DNA of 64,000 nucleotides from Clostridium cellulovorans 743B (GTDB taxonomy: Bacteria > Bacillota > Clostridia > Clostridiales > Clostridiaceae), in the NCBI RefSeq assembly GCF_000145275.1, contig NC_014393.1:62001-126000 (forward strand), in the 5' to 3' direction. Shown here in pieces: positions 17,966 through 26,671 of this stretch; position 1 is the first letter of the stretch; every line of letters begins with the position of its first letter. The position numbers and the translations under genes are program-made. The notes under the pieces are model-generated. The model searched no databases and was not told where the DNA came from. It saw only the letters and a program-made list of their open reading frames with translations.

Positions 17966-18868
17966 TTATACATTATAATTTTGAATTTTACAACCGATTG
18001 TCTCACCTAAAGATACTTTGGTTTCTATACCTAAACTTGATTGTGCTAAAATATCATCATCTAATTTAAGCTTATCTTTTTCTATAAATAATATAACCGT
18101 GGAGCCACCAAATTTGAAATAACCCTTTTCATCACCACGAGCGACAGGCTTATTTGGTTTATAACTTTGTATTATAGAACCTACGCAGGTGGCACCAACT
18201 TCTACATATAGTAATTCTCCAAAGTTATCGCTTTTGAAAATACTCCATTCTCTTTTATTCTCACAAAAAAGTCTTTGAATTTTTTCAAGAGCAATAGGAT
18301 TTACTGAATAATAGTGTCCTTTTATTTTAGTAGTCTCTGAACAAACACCAGAATCAATAAAATGAAAGCGGTGATAATCAGTAGGGTTAAGTCTTAAGAT
18401 AAGACAAATGCCTCCAGCATATTTATTAGCAATAGTATCATTTTTTATCAAATCCTTTAAAGAATAAGTAAGTCCTTTAACCTGTACTAAGTTATTCATA
18501 TCTATATTTGTATACGCTATAAGTCTACCATCACCAAGAGATATGAAATCACTGTTATTCTTTGAAATTGGTCTCGCAGTTTCAACTAAGTTCCTTGTAA
18601 AGAAATCATTAAAGCTTTTAAATTCTTTAAGTTGTTTTACTGATTGATCCATATCTATATCAAAACTATTTACAAACTTAGGTATTGATCTTTTACTCAA
18701 AAAACTATCGTTATAGGCACCATATACCCTAGAAAAAGCTTTCTTTTTGATGAATAGTTCCAAAGGACCTTTGCCAGCTGGAGAAGAGTAGAGCATATTT
18801 AGAAACTTTTCGCCTGCAACTTTTTCTATTTCATATTTTTCTGTGGTTCTATTATAAACTTTTATCAA
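17966..18868 (-). CDS. psd: Phosphatidylserine decarboxylase
   Basis: Converts phosphatidylserine to phosphatidylethanolamine at the membrane. The 300-residue proenzyme has the family pieces FNDFFTRNLVETARPI, DGRLIAY (charge-relay Asp), YHRFHFIDSG (His) and the self-cleavage site FGGST near the C-terminus, where the Ser becomes the pyruvoyl group. Length matches clostridial Psd. AAGAGGT lies 8 nt before a TTG at 18868, giving an N-terminus M-I-K-V-Y-N-R like other clostridial Psd proteins; the ATG at 18892 lies upstream of this ribosome-binding site. It stands alone, convergent with the FNT gene; no phosphatidylserine synthase gene is adjacent. Confidence 0.92.
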   Translation of the reverse strand: MIKVYNRTTEKYEIEKVAGEKFLNMLYSSPAGKGPLELFIKKKAFSRVYGAYNDSFLSKRSIPKFVNSFDIDMDQSVKQLKEFKSFNDFFTRNLVETARPISKNNSDFISLGDGRLIAYTNIDMNNLVQVKGLTYSLKDLIKNDTIANKYAGGICLILRLNPTDYHRFHFIDSGVCSETTKIKGHYYSVNPIALEKIQRLFCENKREWSIFKSDNFGELLYVEVGATCVGSIIQSYKPNKPVARGDEKGYFKFGGSTVILFIEKDKLKLDDDILAQSSLGIETKVSLGETIGCKIQNYNV

Positions 18869-18892
18869 GGTAATACCTCTTTTCATTTTCAA

Positions 18893-19431
18893 TTATATAT
18901 TTTTAGTTATATCAATAAGAGTATGCATTAATTATAATAATCTTCTGTAAAAATTTCTATATAAGCTAATGCAAAAAAGTTCTCGTTTAATATTTTAAAT
19001 TCAAATCTTTAAGTTTGAGTCTTATTATTAACTAGAATATAACAATAGGTGCTGAAAGGTCAAGTTAGATAAAGAGACAAAAATATCATTATTCATTAAT
19101 ATAAAAGCTATAGTAATGATTAAAATAAAAATTTTAAGTTTATTATTAGAATAAGTCTATTTTTTATTAAGATTTAGTTTATTATATTTTAGTATATACT
19201 ATATATAGATTTATAATTAAGAATATTATATATAAGTTTTATTATTGAAGCTAAAATTCTATGGGCATAATATAATCAATGAAGATTCTTTATCTAAACT
19301 TATATATATAAGTTTCAATAATAAAAATACATTTAAAATTTTGCGCTATAGCAGCAAATCTTGATAAGTTGTGAATGAACTTTATTGCAATATATATATT
19401 TAAAATAGAATTTATATAAAGGAGGAAAAGT
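18893..19431. other. AT-rich intergenic region, no gene seen
   Basis: About 540 bp between divergently read psd and the BFD-like gene. It holds a 13-bp inverted repeat, TTTTATTATTGAA (near 19237) with TTCAATAATAAAA (near 19314), around a 65-nt spacer. No convincing ORF, RNA gene or terminator is seen; it should contain both promoters, but none with a clear consensus. Confidence 0.5.
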
Positions 19432-19653
19432 ATGGATCAAAATATTAAACCAGAAATACTAGATAAACTCACAAAGATATGCTTATGTAAAAGTATATCC
19501 AGAGCAACTATAAAAGCAGCTATAATAAAAGGTGCAAAGACTATCGAGGAAGTAAACAAAGCTACAGGTGCTGGTACTGGGGGATGTCAAGGAAGACGTT
19601 GTGGTCCTAAGATTCAAGAACTTCTTGAGGCACATGAAAACGGAGAGTTTTAG
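19432..19653 (+). CDS. Small BFD-like [2Fe-2S]-binding protein
   Basis: A 73-residue protein with the four-cysteine pattern of bacterioferritin-associated-ferredoxin domains: CLC near residue 18-20 and GGCQGRRC near residues 47-52. It probably binds one [2Fe-2S] cluster in the cytoplasm. In larger proteins this domain hands electrons to or from flavoprotein partners; as a free unit its partner is unknown. AAAGGAGG precedes the ATG. A vegetative promoter for the next tRNA starts right after the stop, so it is transcribed alone. Confidence 0.8.
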   Translation: MDQNIKPEILDKLTKICLCKSISRATIKAAIIKGAKTIEEVNKATGAGTGGCQGRRCGPKIQELLEAHENGEF

Positions 19654-19682
19654 AGTTGTGAAAATAGGACAGTCAAAGAATC

Positions 19683-19711
19683 TTGACGTTCTTCGAACCT
19701 AGTGATATACT
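19683..19711 (+). promoter_or_regulatory. Promoter of tRNA-Arg
   Basis: TTGACG (19683-19688), 17-nt spacer, TATACT (19706-19711), about 50 nt before the tRNA. Confidence 0.7.
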
Positions 19712-19759
19712 TTTTGTGAAGTAACCTAGAAAAAGGTTACAAAATATCATATTAATTGT

Positions 19760-19834
19760 GTTCTCATAGTTCAAGGGATAGAACGGTCCCCTCCTAAGGG
19801 ACAGATACAGGTTCGAGTCCTGTTGGGAATACCA
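19760..19834 (+). tRNA. tRNA-Arg(CCT)
   Basis: Acceptor stem GTTCTCA pairs with TGGGAAT, the anticodon stem GTCCC/GGGAC encloses loop CTCCTAA (anticodon CCT, codon AGG), the T arm has GGTTCGAGTCC, and CCA is encoded. Confidence 0.93.
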
Positions 19835-19866
19835 AAAAGCCTTCAGTTTAATGCTGAAGGCTTTTT
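19835..19866 (+). terminator. Intrinsic terminator after tRNA-Arg
   Basis: AAAAAGCCTTCAG pairs with CTGAAGGCTTTTT around TTTAATG; the 3' arm supplies the T-run. Confidence 0.9.
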
Positions 19867-19935
19867 AAGTATAAAAATAGTAATTCATTTAAATGTATAT
19901 ACAATTGTAAAAAATAAAAGAGATGTGGAGTAAAA

Positions 19936-20379
19936 ATGAATAACAATTTTTTAAAGATAGCAATAGAAGAAGCTAAAAAGGCTCGAGAACTTGGTGAGGT
20001 TCCAGTAGGTGCTGTCATAATAAAAGATGATAAGGTTATAGCAGCAGCTCATAATTTAAAGGAAACTAAAAAAGAGGTTACGGCACATGCTGAGTTATTA
20101 GCTATAAAAATGGCGTCTGAAATTCTTGATAATTGGAGGCTTAATGATTGTGAAATATATGTGACACTAGAGCCATGTGCTATGTGTGCTTCAGCTATTG
20201 TTCAAAGTAGAATTAAAAAGATATATATAGGAACTTTTGAACCAACAACAGGAGCATGTGGTTCTGTAATAAACCTAGTCCAAAATGAAGCACTCAATAG
20301 TTTTGTTCATGTAGAATGGCTTTATAGTGATGAATGTAGTGATATAATAACAGAATTTTTTAAGGAAAGAAGAAGCTAG
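19936..20379 (+). CDS. tadA: tRNA-specific adenosine deaminase
   Basis: Converts A34 to inosine in tRNA-Arg(ACG), widening wobble decoding. The 147-residue protein has the zinc deaminase motif: His51 and catalytic Glu53 in TAHAELLA, and Cys81/Cys84 in PCAMCASA. Length and motif spacing match bacterial TadA. GTGGAG precedes the ATG. In many Firmicutes tadA lies near tRNA-Ser, SRP RNA and dnaX; here the same set is present but spread over 7 kb by inserted genes. Confidence 0.95.
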   Translation: MNNNFLKIAIEEAKKARELGEVPVGAVIIKDDKVIAAAHNLKETKKEVTAHAELLAIKMASEILDNWRLNDCEIYVTLEPCAMCASAIVQSRIKKIYIGTFEPTTGACGSVINLVQNEALNSFVHVEWLYSDECSDIITEFFKERRS

Positions 20380-20513
20380 ACATGGATAAATTATTTTTAC
20401 TAAAGAGTGTGCCAATTAAGTAATCTATATTCTTAAAATAAGGTAAAAAACGCTATGTTAAAATAATGATTGTAGTAAACGAATACAAAGGGAAATAAGC
20501 TATTTTAAGTCGG

Positions 20514-20710
20514 TTATTGGCCATTGTAATAGAAATATAATAGTGGTATTATTATAAATGGTAAAAATTAAAAAATCGAATATATATGCATGGTCCAAGG
20601 GGATGATCTGGAAAACTGATATACCCTTTGGGTTTTTGGGTTTAAAGTTTTTGTCTACCCATTAATCCTTATAATCTACAGGATTAAGTTGGTTTTAATA
20701 TAGACTTAAT
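20514..20710 (+). ncRNA. Candidate structured RNA upstream of kimA (unidentified)
   Basis: In the 730-bp gap after tadA, a promoter-like pair, TTATTG (20514) and TATAAT (20536) with 16-nt spacing, precedes three consecutive hairpins. These are CCAAGGGG (20595-20602) with CCCTTTGG (20624-20631), TGGGT/ACCCA, and TTAATCCT/AGGATTAA, the last followed by a T-rich stretch. The kimA promoter lies 280 nt further on, so this would be a separate transcript. I do not recognise the c-di-AMP (ydaO) riboswitch consensus here. Confidence 0.35.
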
Positions 20711-20986
20711 ACAAGCTGTGTTTTTGTAGATTATTTCTAGAAGAATATAGGATGACTTTGCGGATGTTCTATAATTTATTTAGGGGTTTATTGTTAAATT
20801 TAATTTGTTTAGAGATTGATGATTAATTAATATTATATGTTCCAATAAAGCTATTTCACAATTTATTGCAAGTTATCAATATAAAATAAGGTTTTAATGT
20901 CGTTGTATCCTTGAAACCTATATCCATTGATATTTAATATTAATAAGCTTCACTTAATATGGTTAAAAAGTTACAAATTTGTAGTA

Positions 20987-21014
20987 TTGACAATAAAATT
21001 ATCAGTGATATAAT
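20987..21014 (+). promoter_or_regulatory. Promoter of kimA
   Basis: TTGACA (20987-20992), 16-nt spacer, TATAAT (21009-21014); about 90 nt before the GTG start. Confidence 0.75.
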
Positions 21015-21107
21015 TATGGATATTTGTTATTTATACGGGGAAATATAACAAATTAATACTCTTTAGAAACTGTAATTTATTTGCAAAATAAAAGGGAGAA
21101 ATGAATT

Positions 21108-22976
21108 GTGGACATTAAAAGCATTATTTTAGGTAAACCATTAAAAAACTCTGAAATTAAGCATGAGAGATTATCTAGACTATGGGGCTTGCCGATCATG
21201 GCCAGCGATGCTGTTTCATCAGTAGCATATGCTATTGAGGAGATTCTATTAATACTTATACCAGCAGTGGGACTCCTTTCCTTTAAATTAGTTCCATCAG
21301 TGGTTATTCCAATCTTGATATTATTATCTATTCTTGTTTTATCATATTCTCAAATAATTGACACTTATCCAAATGGTGGCGGAGCTTACGCTGTTGCAAA
21401 AGAAAATATGGGAAAGACTCCTTCACTATTAACTGCAGCAGCACTAATAATCGATTATATTATGACCGTTGCTGTTAGTATTTCATCTGCATCTGCAGCT
21501 CTTTCATCTGCATTCACAGTACTTCAAGAACATAAGATATTAGTATCTTTAATTTGTGTTGCTTTTATAACTTTAATGAACTTAAGAGGAATTCGTGAGG
21601 CTTCAAAGGTTTTCGGATTACCAACATATATATTTATTGGATCAATGGCTATATTGATCATCTGTGGCGTATTCAAGATGGTTTCGGGTACATTAAATCC
21701 TATTAGCTATGCAGAACCTATTCTTCCCGCAGAGACGGTAAAAGGAATTGGTATATTAATATTACTTAGAGCATTCTCTTCAGGTTGCTCTGCTATGACT
21801 GGAGTTGAAGCTGTAAGTAATGCGGTACCAAGCTTTAAAGATCCTACAACTCGTAATGCTAAGCATATATTGTACATGCTTGGAATAATAATTGTATTTA
21901 TTTTTGGTGGAACATCAATTCTTGCAGTTCATCTTAATGTTGCGCCTTTAGAAGGACATACAGTTTTATCACAGATTTCTTCAGCAGTTTTTGGTAACAA
22001 CTTTATGTATTACATTATTCAAATATTCACTGCGCTTATCTTAATACTTGCAGCAAATACTGCATATAACGGATTACCACAGTTATTATATATACTTGCT
22101 CATGATGGATATGTACCAAGACAATTTTCATCAAGAGGAACAAAATTAAGTTTTTCAAATGGAATAGTATTTATCTTTATTGCTGCGTCTATATTAATTA
22201 TTGGTGCTAAAAGCGATGTACATAAATTAATTCCACTATATTCTGTAGGTGTATTTATTTCATTTACAGTTTCACAGTTTGGTATGTTTAGAAGATGGAT
22301 AAGGAATAAGGGAAAGAACTGGCATTATAAAGCATTTATCAATGGACTTGGTTCTCTTGTGACTTTAGTTGTATCAGGTATTGTTTTATTTACTAAATTT
22401 TTTGATGGTGCATGGATGTTAGTTATTGCTATGCCAGCACTTATGGTTGGAATGTATTTTATAAATAAATATTATACTTTTATTGGTAGACAGCTTACTT
22501 TAAAAACGTTCAATCCTTATGATAAGGATGAAGTAACTTCAACACAATGTATTTTACTTGTACATGACATAAACAAGCCATTTTTGAAAGCTATGAATTA
22601 TGCTAACTCTATTTCAGATAATATAGTTGCTCTTCATGTATGTCGTCATCCAGAACATGCTGAAGAATTGCGTAACCAATGGAAGGATTTAAAGATTCCA
22701 GTTGAGCTCGTTATTATAGAGACGCCATATCGTGACATAATAAAGCCTATGGATGATTATCTTTGGAAGAGAGAAAGCCAACTTAAACATGGAGAGAATA
22801 TTTCGGTAATTATGATTAAATTCCTTTCAACTCATTGGTATGATAGGTTTTTGCATAATCAAACAACATATTTCCTTGAGCACCATTTAAGTAGACATAA
22901 AAATGTTTCAACAGTAATACTACCTTTCCATTATAAATTTGATAAATCTCTTTTGAGAAAACATAAGAATAGCTAA
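21108..22976 (+). CDS. kimA: KimA-type potassium importer (APC superfamily)
   Basis: A 622-residue protein resembling B. subtilis KimA (formerly YdaO, 607 residues), a high-affinity potassium/proton importer regulated by c-di-AMP. About twelve membrane segments fill residues 25-465, beginning with RLWGLPIMASDAVSSVAYA. A cytoplasmic C-terminal domain of about 150 residues (from about 475) resembles universal-stress-protein folds, the part that binds c-di-AMP in KimA. The start is a GTG with AAGGGAG about 9 nt upstream. It has its own promoter and terminator. A general amino-acid permease is the alternative, but the N-terminus and the C-terminal domain favour KimA. Confidence 0.85.
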   Translation: MDIKSIILGKPLKNSEIKHERLSRLWGLPIMASDAVSSVAYAIEEILLILIPAVGLLSFKLVPSVVIPILILLSILVLSYSQIIDTYPNGGGAYAVAKENMGKTPSLLTAAALIIDYIMTVAVSISSASAALSSAFTVLQEHKILVSLICVAFITLMNLRGIREASKVFGLPTYIFIGSMAILIICGVFKMVSGTLNPISYAEPILPAETVKGIGILILLRAFSSGCSAMTGVEAVSNAVPSFKDPTTRNAKHILYMLGIIIVFIFGGTSILAVHLNVAPLEGHTVLSQISSAVFGNNFMYYIIQIFTALILILAANTAYNGLPQLLYILAHDGYVPRQFSSRGTKLSFSNGIVFIFIAASILIIGAKSDVHKLIPLYSVGVFISFTVSQFGMFRRWIRNKGKNWHYKAFINGLGSLVTLVVSGIVLFTKFFDGAWMLVIAMPALMVGMYFINKYYTFIGRQLTLKTFNPYDKDEVTSTQCILLVHDINKPFLKAMNYANSISDNIVALHVCRHPEHAEELRNQWKDLKIPVELVIIETPYRDIIKPMDDYLWKRESQLKHGENISVIMIKFLSTHWYDRFLHNQTTYFLEHHLSRHKNVSTVILPFHYKFDKSLLRKHKNS

Positions 22977-22990
22977 AATAAATAGAAATA

Positions 22991-23033
22991 AAAAGCGGTG
23001 AACCCAGTGTTGTATTTGGGGGCACCGCTTTCT
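22991..23033 (+). terminator. Intrinsic terminator after kimA
   Basis: AAAGCGGTG pairs with CACCGCTTT, with an inner AACCCA/TTTGGGG pairing, followed by CTTATT. Confidence 0.8.
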
Positions 23034-23196
23034 TATTCAATGAATTGATGTTCTGATAAATCTTTATGAGGTATATAGGTCCAATAATGGGCTACATTAA
23101 AAGCAGATACTACTTATAAAAAATGTAGATTTTTAATGGGAACTTATATATACAAGATAGATAATTACTTTTTATATATAGATTATTAGAAGCTTA

Positions 23197-24177
23197 TTAA
23201 AGTTTTGCAAGGGCATTTTTCTTATTAAATAGCAAAGCACCCATTAATAATCCACCAAGCAGACCTCCAATATGACCATAGTTATCTATGCCTGTACTTG
23301 AAAAGCCAAATATAACATTTACTACAATTACTGAAGCTAAGCTTCCAAGAAAGTTGCTGTTTATATATTTCTTTAACTTTAGTCCCATAATTAGTGCAGC
23401 TCCAAAGAGACCAAAGATAGCGCCAGATGCACCAACAGAAACATAAGGTGAAAATAAGAAGCTAGCAAGGGAGCCTGAGAGTCCAGCAAATATATATATT
23501 AAAATGAATTTTTTCCAACCATAAACTCGCTCTATTAAGCGACCTATATTATTTAGTGCATACATATTAAAAGCAATATGCATTAATCCACTATGGAGGA
23601 ATGTACAGGTAAGAAGTCTGTAAAATTCGCCATTAATAATATAACTATTCACTTTTGCACCCAATTGAACTAATATCAAGGTGTTGATGTCAAATATATC
23701 TCCATTTATATATGAAGAATAAAGGAAAATTACTATATTTAAAAAGATAATTATTGAAGTTATTTGATTGCTAGAAAAAAGGTTATTTTTTATATGTTTT
23801 CTTGAGAATAAAGAGTTTTCCACAGAGGACCTAAGAGAGTCTATTGCAATGTTTGAATATAAAATAATTTTAGCTTTAGAATCTATAAGCATATAATTGT
23901 AAAAAGGAGACGATGGGATATAATTATGAGTACTTTCTAGAAAAATTATATTATTAATGATAAATTTCTGGCCTTTCACCAATAGATATTTTCTAAGAAA
24001 CATTGCATTTGATGCCTCATCATAGGCATTTGAAAAAATAACTGAATAAATTCCATCAGGTAGATATTTTAGTAATACTAGTTTGTCAGAATTGTTAACA
24101 TTGTCACCATACTTTTCAACAACAAAACCATAATTATTAATCAAATTGTGGATAATTTTATTTATTATAGTATTCAT
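23197..24177 (-). CDS. Rhomboid-family intramembrane serine protease
   Basis: Membrane protease of 326 residues. The rhomboid core covers about 140-318, with HxxxN in HIAFNMYALNN (His200, Asn204), the catalytic Ser251 in GASGAIFG and the catalytic His302 in YGHIGGLLGG. About 135 residues precede the first membrane segment and have no domain I recognise; soluble N-terminal extensions also occur in B. subtilis GluP. Substrates cannot be predicted. AAAGGACTT precedes the ATG. It is transcribed towards kimA and away from abrB's terminator. Confidence 0.9.
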   Translation of the reverse strand: MNTIINKIIHNLINNYGFVVEKYGDNVNNSDKLVLLKYLPDGIYSVIFSNAYDEASNAMFLRKYLLVKGQKFIINNIIFLESTHNYIPSSPFYNYMLIDSKAKIILYSNIAIDSLRSSVENSLFSRKHIKNNLFSSNQITSIIIFLNIVIFLYSSYINGDIFDINTLILVQLGAKVNSYIINGEFYRLLTCTFLHSGLMHIAFNMYALNNIGRLIERVYGWKKFILIYIFAGLSGSLASFLFSPYVSVGASGAIFGLFGAALIMGLKLKKYINSNFLGSLASVIVVNVIFGFSSTGIDNYGHIGGLLGGLLMGALLFNKKNALAKL

Positions 24178-24374
24178 AATAGAAGTCCTTTCTGAAAAGA
24201 GTATATATATTTTTACTTATTGAAACTACATCCGAAGTCTATGTAGATATTCCAGTAATAAATAAGCTTTATGTAAGACCTTCATTGAAACATATAACTT
24301 ATTTCAATAAAAAATAATACTATAAAGTGATATAAACTAGTTTAGTATTACAATACTACATTTTATATAGAAAT

Positions 24375-24414
24375 AGCAAAAAGACCTAAGGCTTATGCCT
24401 TAGGTCTTTTTGCT
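24375..24414. terminator. Strong bidirectional terminator after abrB
   Basis: Perfect 18-bp arms, 24375-24392 and 24397-24414, around TTAT; A- and T-runs are inside the arms, so it works on both strands. It ends abrB on the minus strand, 3 nt after the stop. Confidence 0.9.
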
Positions 24415-24416
24415 GT

Positions 24417-24662
24417 TTATACGTTTTCTTTTAATTCATTTAAGCAATTATGGCAAATTTTCTTGCCTTTGTAATTCTCAACGTCTTTTACTTCACCACA
24501 GAAAATACAAGATGGTTGATATTTCTTTAGGATAATTTCTTCGCTATTAACGTAAATTTCCAAAGCATCCTTAATTTCTATGTCTAATGTTCTTCTTAAT
24601 TCTATTGGAATAACTATTCTTCCAAGTTCGTCGACTTTTCTAACTATACCTGTTGATCTCAT
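24417..24662 (-). CDS. abrB: AbrB-family transition-state regulator
   Basis: DNA-binding regulator of 81 residues. The N-terminal swapped-hairpin domain is nearly the B. subtilis AbrB sequence (STGIVRKVDELGRIVIPIELRR), so it should bind AT-rich promoters and repress post-exponential genes. The C-terminal part differs: it carries two CxxC pairs (CIFC, CHNC) that could hold a zinc ion, seen in clostridial AbrB proteins. AGGAGG lies 9 nt before the ATG at 24662; the in-frame ATG at 24671 overlaps the ribosome-binding site. The gene is single and ends in a very strong terminator. Confidence 0.9.
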   Translation of the reverse strand: MRSTGIVRKVDELGRIVIPIELRRTLDIEIKDALEIYVNSEEIILKKYQPSCIFCGEVKDVENYKGKKICHNCLNELKENV

Positions 24663-24839
24663 GATTTGCATCCTCCTTCAAATTTCGACTTCTTATTAAA
24701 CTTATTTTAATTCAAATAGTAAAAATAGTCAATACCATTAAATAAAAATTAATAAATATTAATGTTTGATAGAAAAATATTAGTAAAATAATATAAAAAT
24801 GTAGAATGGAGAACAGTTTTAGTATCCTATTCTCTTCCT

Positions 24840-25025
24840 TTAATATTATTGACATAAAATCAAAGTATTAAAACAAATTTTATAAAAATATTTTAAAAAT
24901 ATTGCTTTAATATAAATTTATATTAAAAAAGAAAAACATCCCAAGTGGAAGAGTATAGGTATTAAATTTTTATTTTTTCCATAGGTTTAAAAGCTTGGGT
25001 TTCCAGTTAATATTATTGACATAAA
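24840..25025 (+). repeat. 19-bp direct repeat carrying TTGACA upstream of metal-binding lipoprotein gene
   Basis: The same 19 bases, ending ATTATTGACATAAA, occur at 24840-24858 and 25007-25025. The second copy supplies the -35 box of the downstream gene. The first has no TATAAT at a usable distance. Between them CCCAAG and CTTGGG could pair over a long loop. Nothing else is seen in this 410-bp gap. Confidence 0.6.
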
Positions 25026-25070
25026 GCTAAGATAATATTACTATAATATAGTAAATGCAAATCATTCGCA
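25016..25070 (+). promoter_or_regulatory. Promoter with Zur-like operator
   Basis: TTGACA (25016-25021) is followed by TACTATAAT (25039-25047); TACTAT gives a 17-nt spacer, TATAAT 20 nt. Just downstream, TGCAAATCATTCGCA (25056-25070) is a near-perfect palindrome of the Zur/Fur type, placed where a bound repressor would block transcription start. Zinc control is inferred from the gene it precedes. Confidence 0.55.
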
Positions 25071-25085
25071 ATAACTGGAGGCTAT

Positions 25086-26021
25086 ATGTTAAAAAGAGTA
25101 ACAATGTTATTTGTATCAGCAATATTTTGTGTTAGTATAGCTGGTTGTGATAAAAAAGCAACAAGCACAGAAGATAGTGAAAAAATTCAAGTGGTGGCAT
25201 CTTTTCACGCAGTGAAGGAGATTACAACTTTGGTAGGTGGCGACAAAGTGGATATAGTTTCTATAGTCCCATCTGGTACAGAAGCTCATGACTTTGAACC
25301 AAAAGCGTCAGATATAAAAAGAATAGCAGGAGCAGATATATTTATATATAATGGCTTAGGAATGGAAGAATGGGTAGATGATGCTTTAAATAGTGCTCAA
25401 AATTCAGAACTTCAAATAATCAATCTATCAAAATCATCTGATTTAATTAAGCTATCTGATGAAGAGCAGAATCATGTAGACATGGAGGATACAAGCGAAA
25501 ATAAAGAAGATCATAAACATGGAGAATATGATCCGCATATTTGGTTGAGTATAAAAGAAGTAGAAAAGTCTATTTTGACAATAAAAGATAAGTTAGTAGA
25601 GGAAGATCCCGAGAACAAAAGTTATTATGAAGAGAATTATAATAAAAATGTAAAAAGACTTCAAGATATTTATGAAGAATATAAAGCTAAGTTTGATGGA
25701 TTAAACAATAAAAGCTTTATCGCAGGACACGAAGCTTTTGGTTATTTATGTAGAGATTTTAGTTTGAAGCAGATAGGTGTTGAGGATGCATTTGCATCAG
25801 GAGATCCAAGTCCTGCAAAACTTAAAGCTTTAGTTGATTATGTTAAAGAAAATAAAGTTAAAACCATCTTTTCTGAAGAAGCAGCAAGTTCAAAGATATC
25901 TGATACTTTAGCAAAGGAAGTAGGGGCTACAGTAAAACCGTTAGTGACCTTTGAGAATTCAGGAAGCTACATTGATGATATGAGAAAAAACCTTGATATT
26001 ATATACGAAGGAATAAAATAA
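25086..26021 (+). CDS. Metal ABC transporter substrate-binding lipoprotein (ZnuA/AdcA type)
   Basis: Cluster A-I (TroA-like) binding protein, 311 residues, for zinc or manganese. Signal peptide with lipobox SIAGC puts the lipidated Cys21 at the N-terminus. Metal-site residues expected for the family are visible: FHAVKEI, the second His in DPHIWLS, GHEAFGYL and the late Glu in FSEEAASSKI. A short acidic, His-containing loop (HVDMEDTSENKEDHKHGEYD) precedes DPHIW, a feature more common in zinc than in manganese proteins. No permease or ATPase gene follows, so partners lie elsewhere. ACTGGAGG precedes the ATG. Confidence 0.88.
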   Translation: MLKRVTMLFVSAIFCVSIAGCDKKATSTEDSEKIQVVASFHAVKEITTLVGGDKVDIVSIVPSGTEAHDFEPKASDIKRIAGADIFIYNGLGMEEWVDDALNSAQNSELQIINLSKSSDLIKLSDEEQNHVDMEDTSENKEDHKHGEYDPHIWLSIKEVEKSILTIKDKLVEEDPENKSYYEENYNKNVKRLQDIYEEYKAKFDGLNNKSFIAGHEAFGYLCRDFSLKQIGVEDAFASGDPSPAKLKALVDYVKENKVKTIFSEEAASSKISDTLAKEVGATVKPLVTFENSGSYIDDMRKNLDIIYEGIK

Positions 26022-26265
26022 TGATGACTTAACTATTATAGATACGCACATTCAATTTTTAAGTTGACCAAGAAACTTTCCAATATAAATATATTTCAAT
26101 GTTATAAGATTATGATTGGGAGGATAACTTAAGTTTGGGATAGGGGTATCTATATATTTAGAGTTATGGGAAAATAGAAATAAATGAACCAGTGAATTGA
26201 AAGAATGTGGAAAATATTTTCATGAAATCCATGAAAATATATAAAACGTAATTAAACTTTATCTA

Positions 26266-26294
26266 TTGACTAAGTAGGGGTAAAAGTTTATAAT
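26266..26294 (+). promoter_or_regulatory. Promoter of tRNA-Ser and SRP RNA
   Basis: TTGACT (26266-26271), 17-nt spacer, TATAAT (26289-26294), 17 nt before the tRNA. No second promoter fits between the tRNA and the SRP RNA, so one transcript probably covers both. Confidence 0.75.
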
Positions 26295-26310
26295 AATCAA
26301 GTAACAACGT

Positions 26311-26400
26311 GGAAAGGTGTCCGAGTGGTTGAAGGAGCACGCCTGGAAAGCGTGTGTAGGGGCAACTCTACCAGGGGTTCGAATCCCCTCTTTTCCGCCA
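26311..26400 (+). tRNA. tRNA-Ser(GGA)
   Basis: Class II tRNA with acceptor GGAAAGG/CTTTTCC, anticodon stem CACGC/GCGTG around CTGGAAA (anticodon GGA), a long variable arm, T arm GGTTCGAATCC and encoded CCA. Confidence 0.95.
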
Positions 26401-26403
26401 TTT

Positions 26404-26668
26404 CCGTGCTAGATGGGGAGTCAGCGGTGCCCTGTAACCCGCAATCCGCTATAGCGGGGTTGAATTCCCCATGGAGGCTTTATTCTGTGTTATCGGACTA
26501 TTACAACTGGTGTTGAGAGTTGGGTCCCACGCATCAAGAACCTGTGAACCTCGTCAGGACCGGAAGGTAGCAGCGATAAGCAGTCTTTCTTGAGTGCCGT
26601 GGACAAATCTGGCTTGAGCTGGGTGTAATAGTAACGGGCATAGAGTACTGTCGAAGTGGGGTGCACGG
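26404..26668 (+). ncRNA. ffs: Signal recognition particle RNA, large type
   Basis: About 265 nt closed by CCGTGC (26404) pairing with GCACGG (to 26668). The Ffh-binding domain is visible as GTCAGGACCGGAAGGTAGCA with the GGAA tetraloop, followed by the asymmetric loop AGCAGCGATAAGCAG. The Alu-type 5' domain has the paired loops expected of Firmicute 6S-like scRNA. It starts 3 nt after tRNA-Ser, so maturation must include cleavage at the tRNA 3' end. Confidence 0.93.
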
Positions 26669-26671
26669 TCT

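Noticed and set aside
20540..21000. c-di-AMP (ydaO) riboswitch before kimA
   Set aside because: Expected from the gene, but I could not find its conserved blocks, and the best promoter lies downstream of the hairpins.
26325..26516. 63-codon frame over tRNA-Ser and the SRP RNA start
   Set aside because: Both RNAs are well supported by structure; the frame has no start signal.
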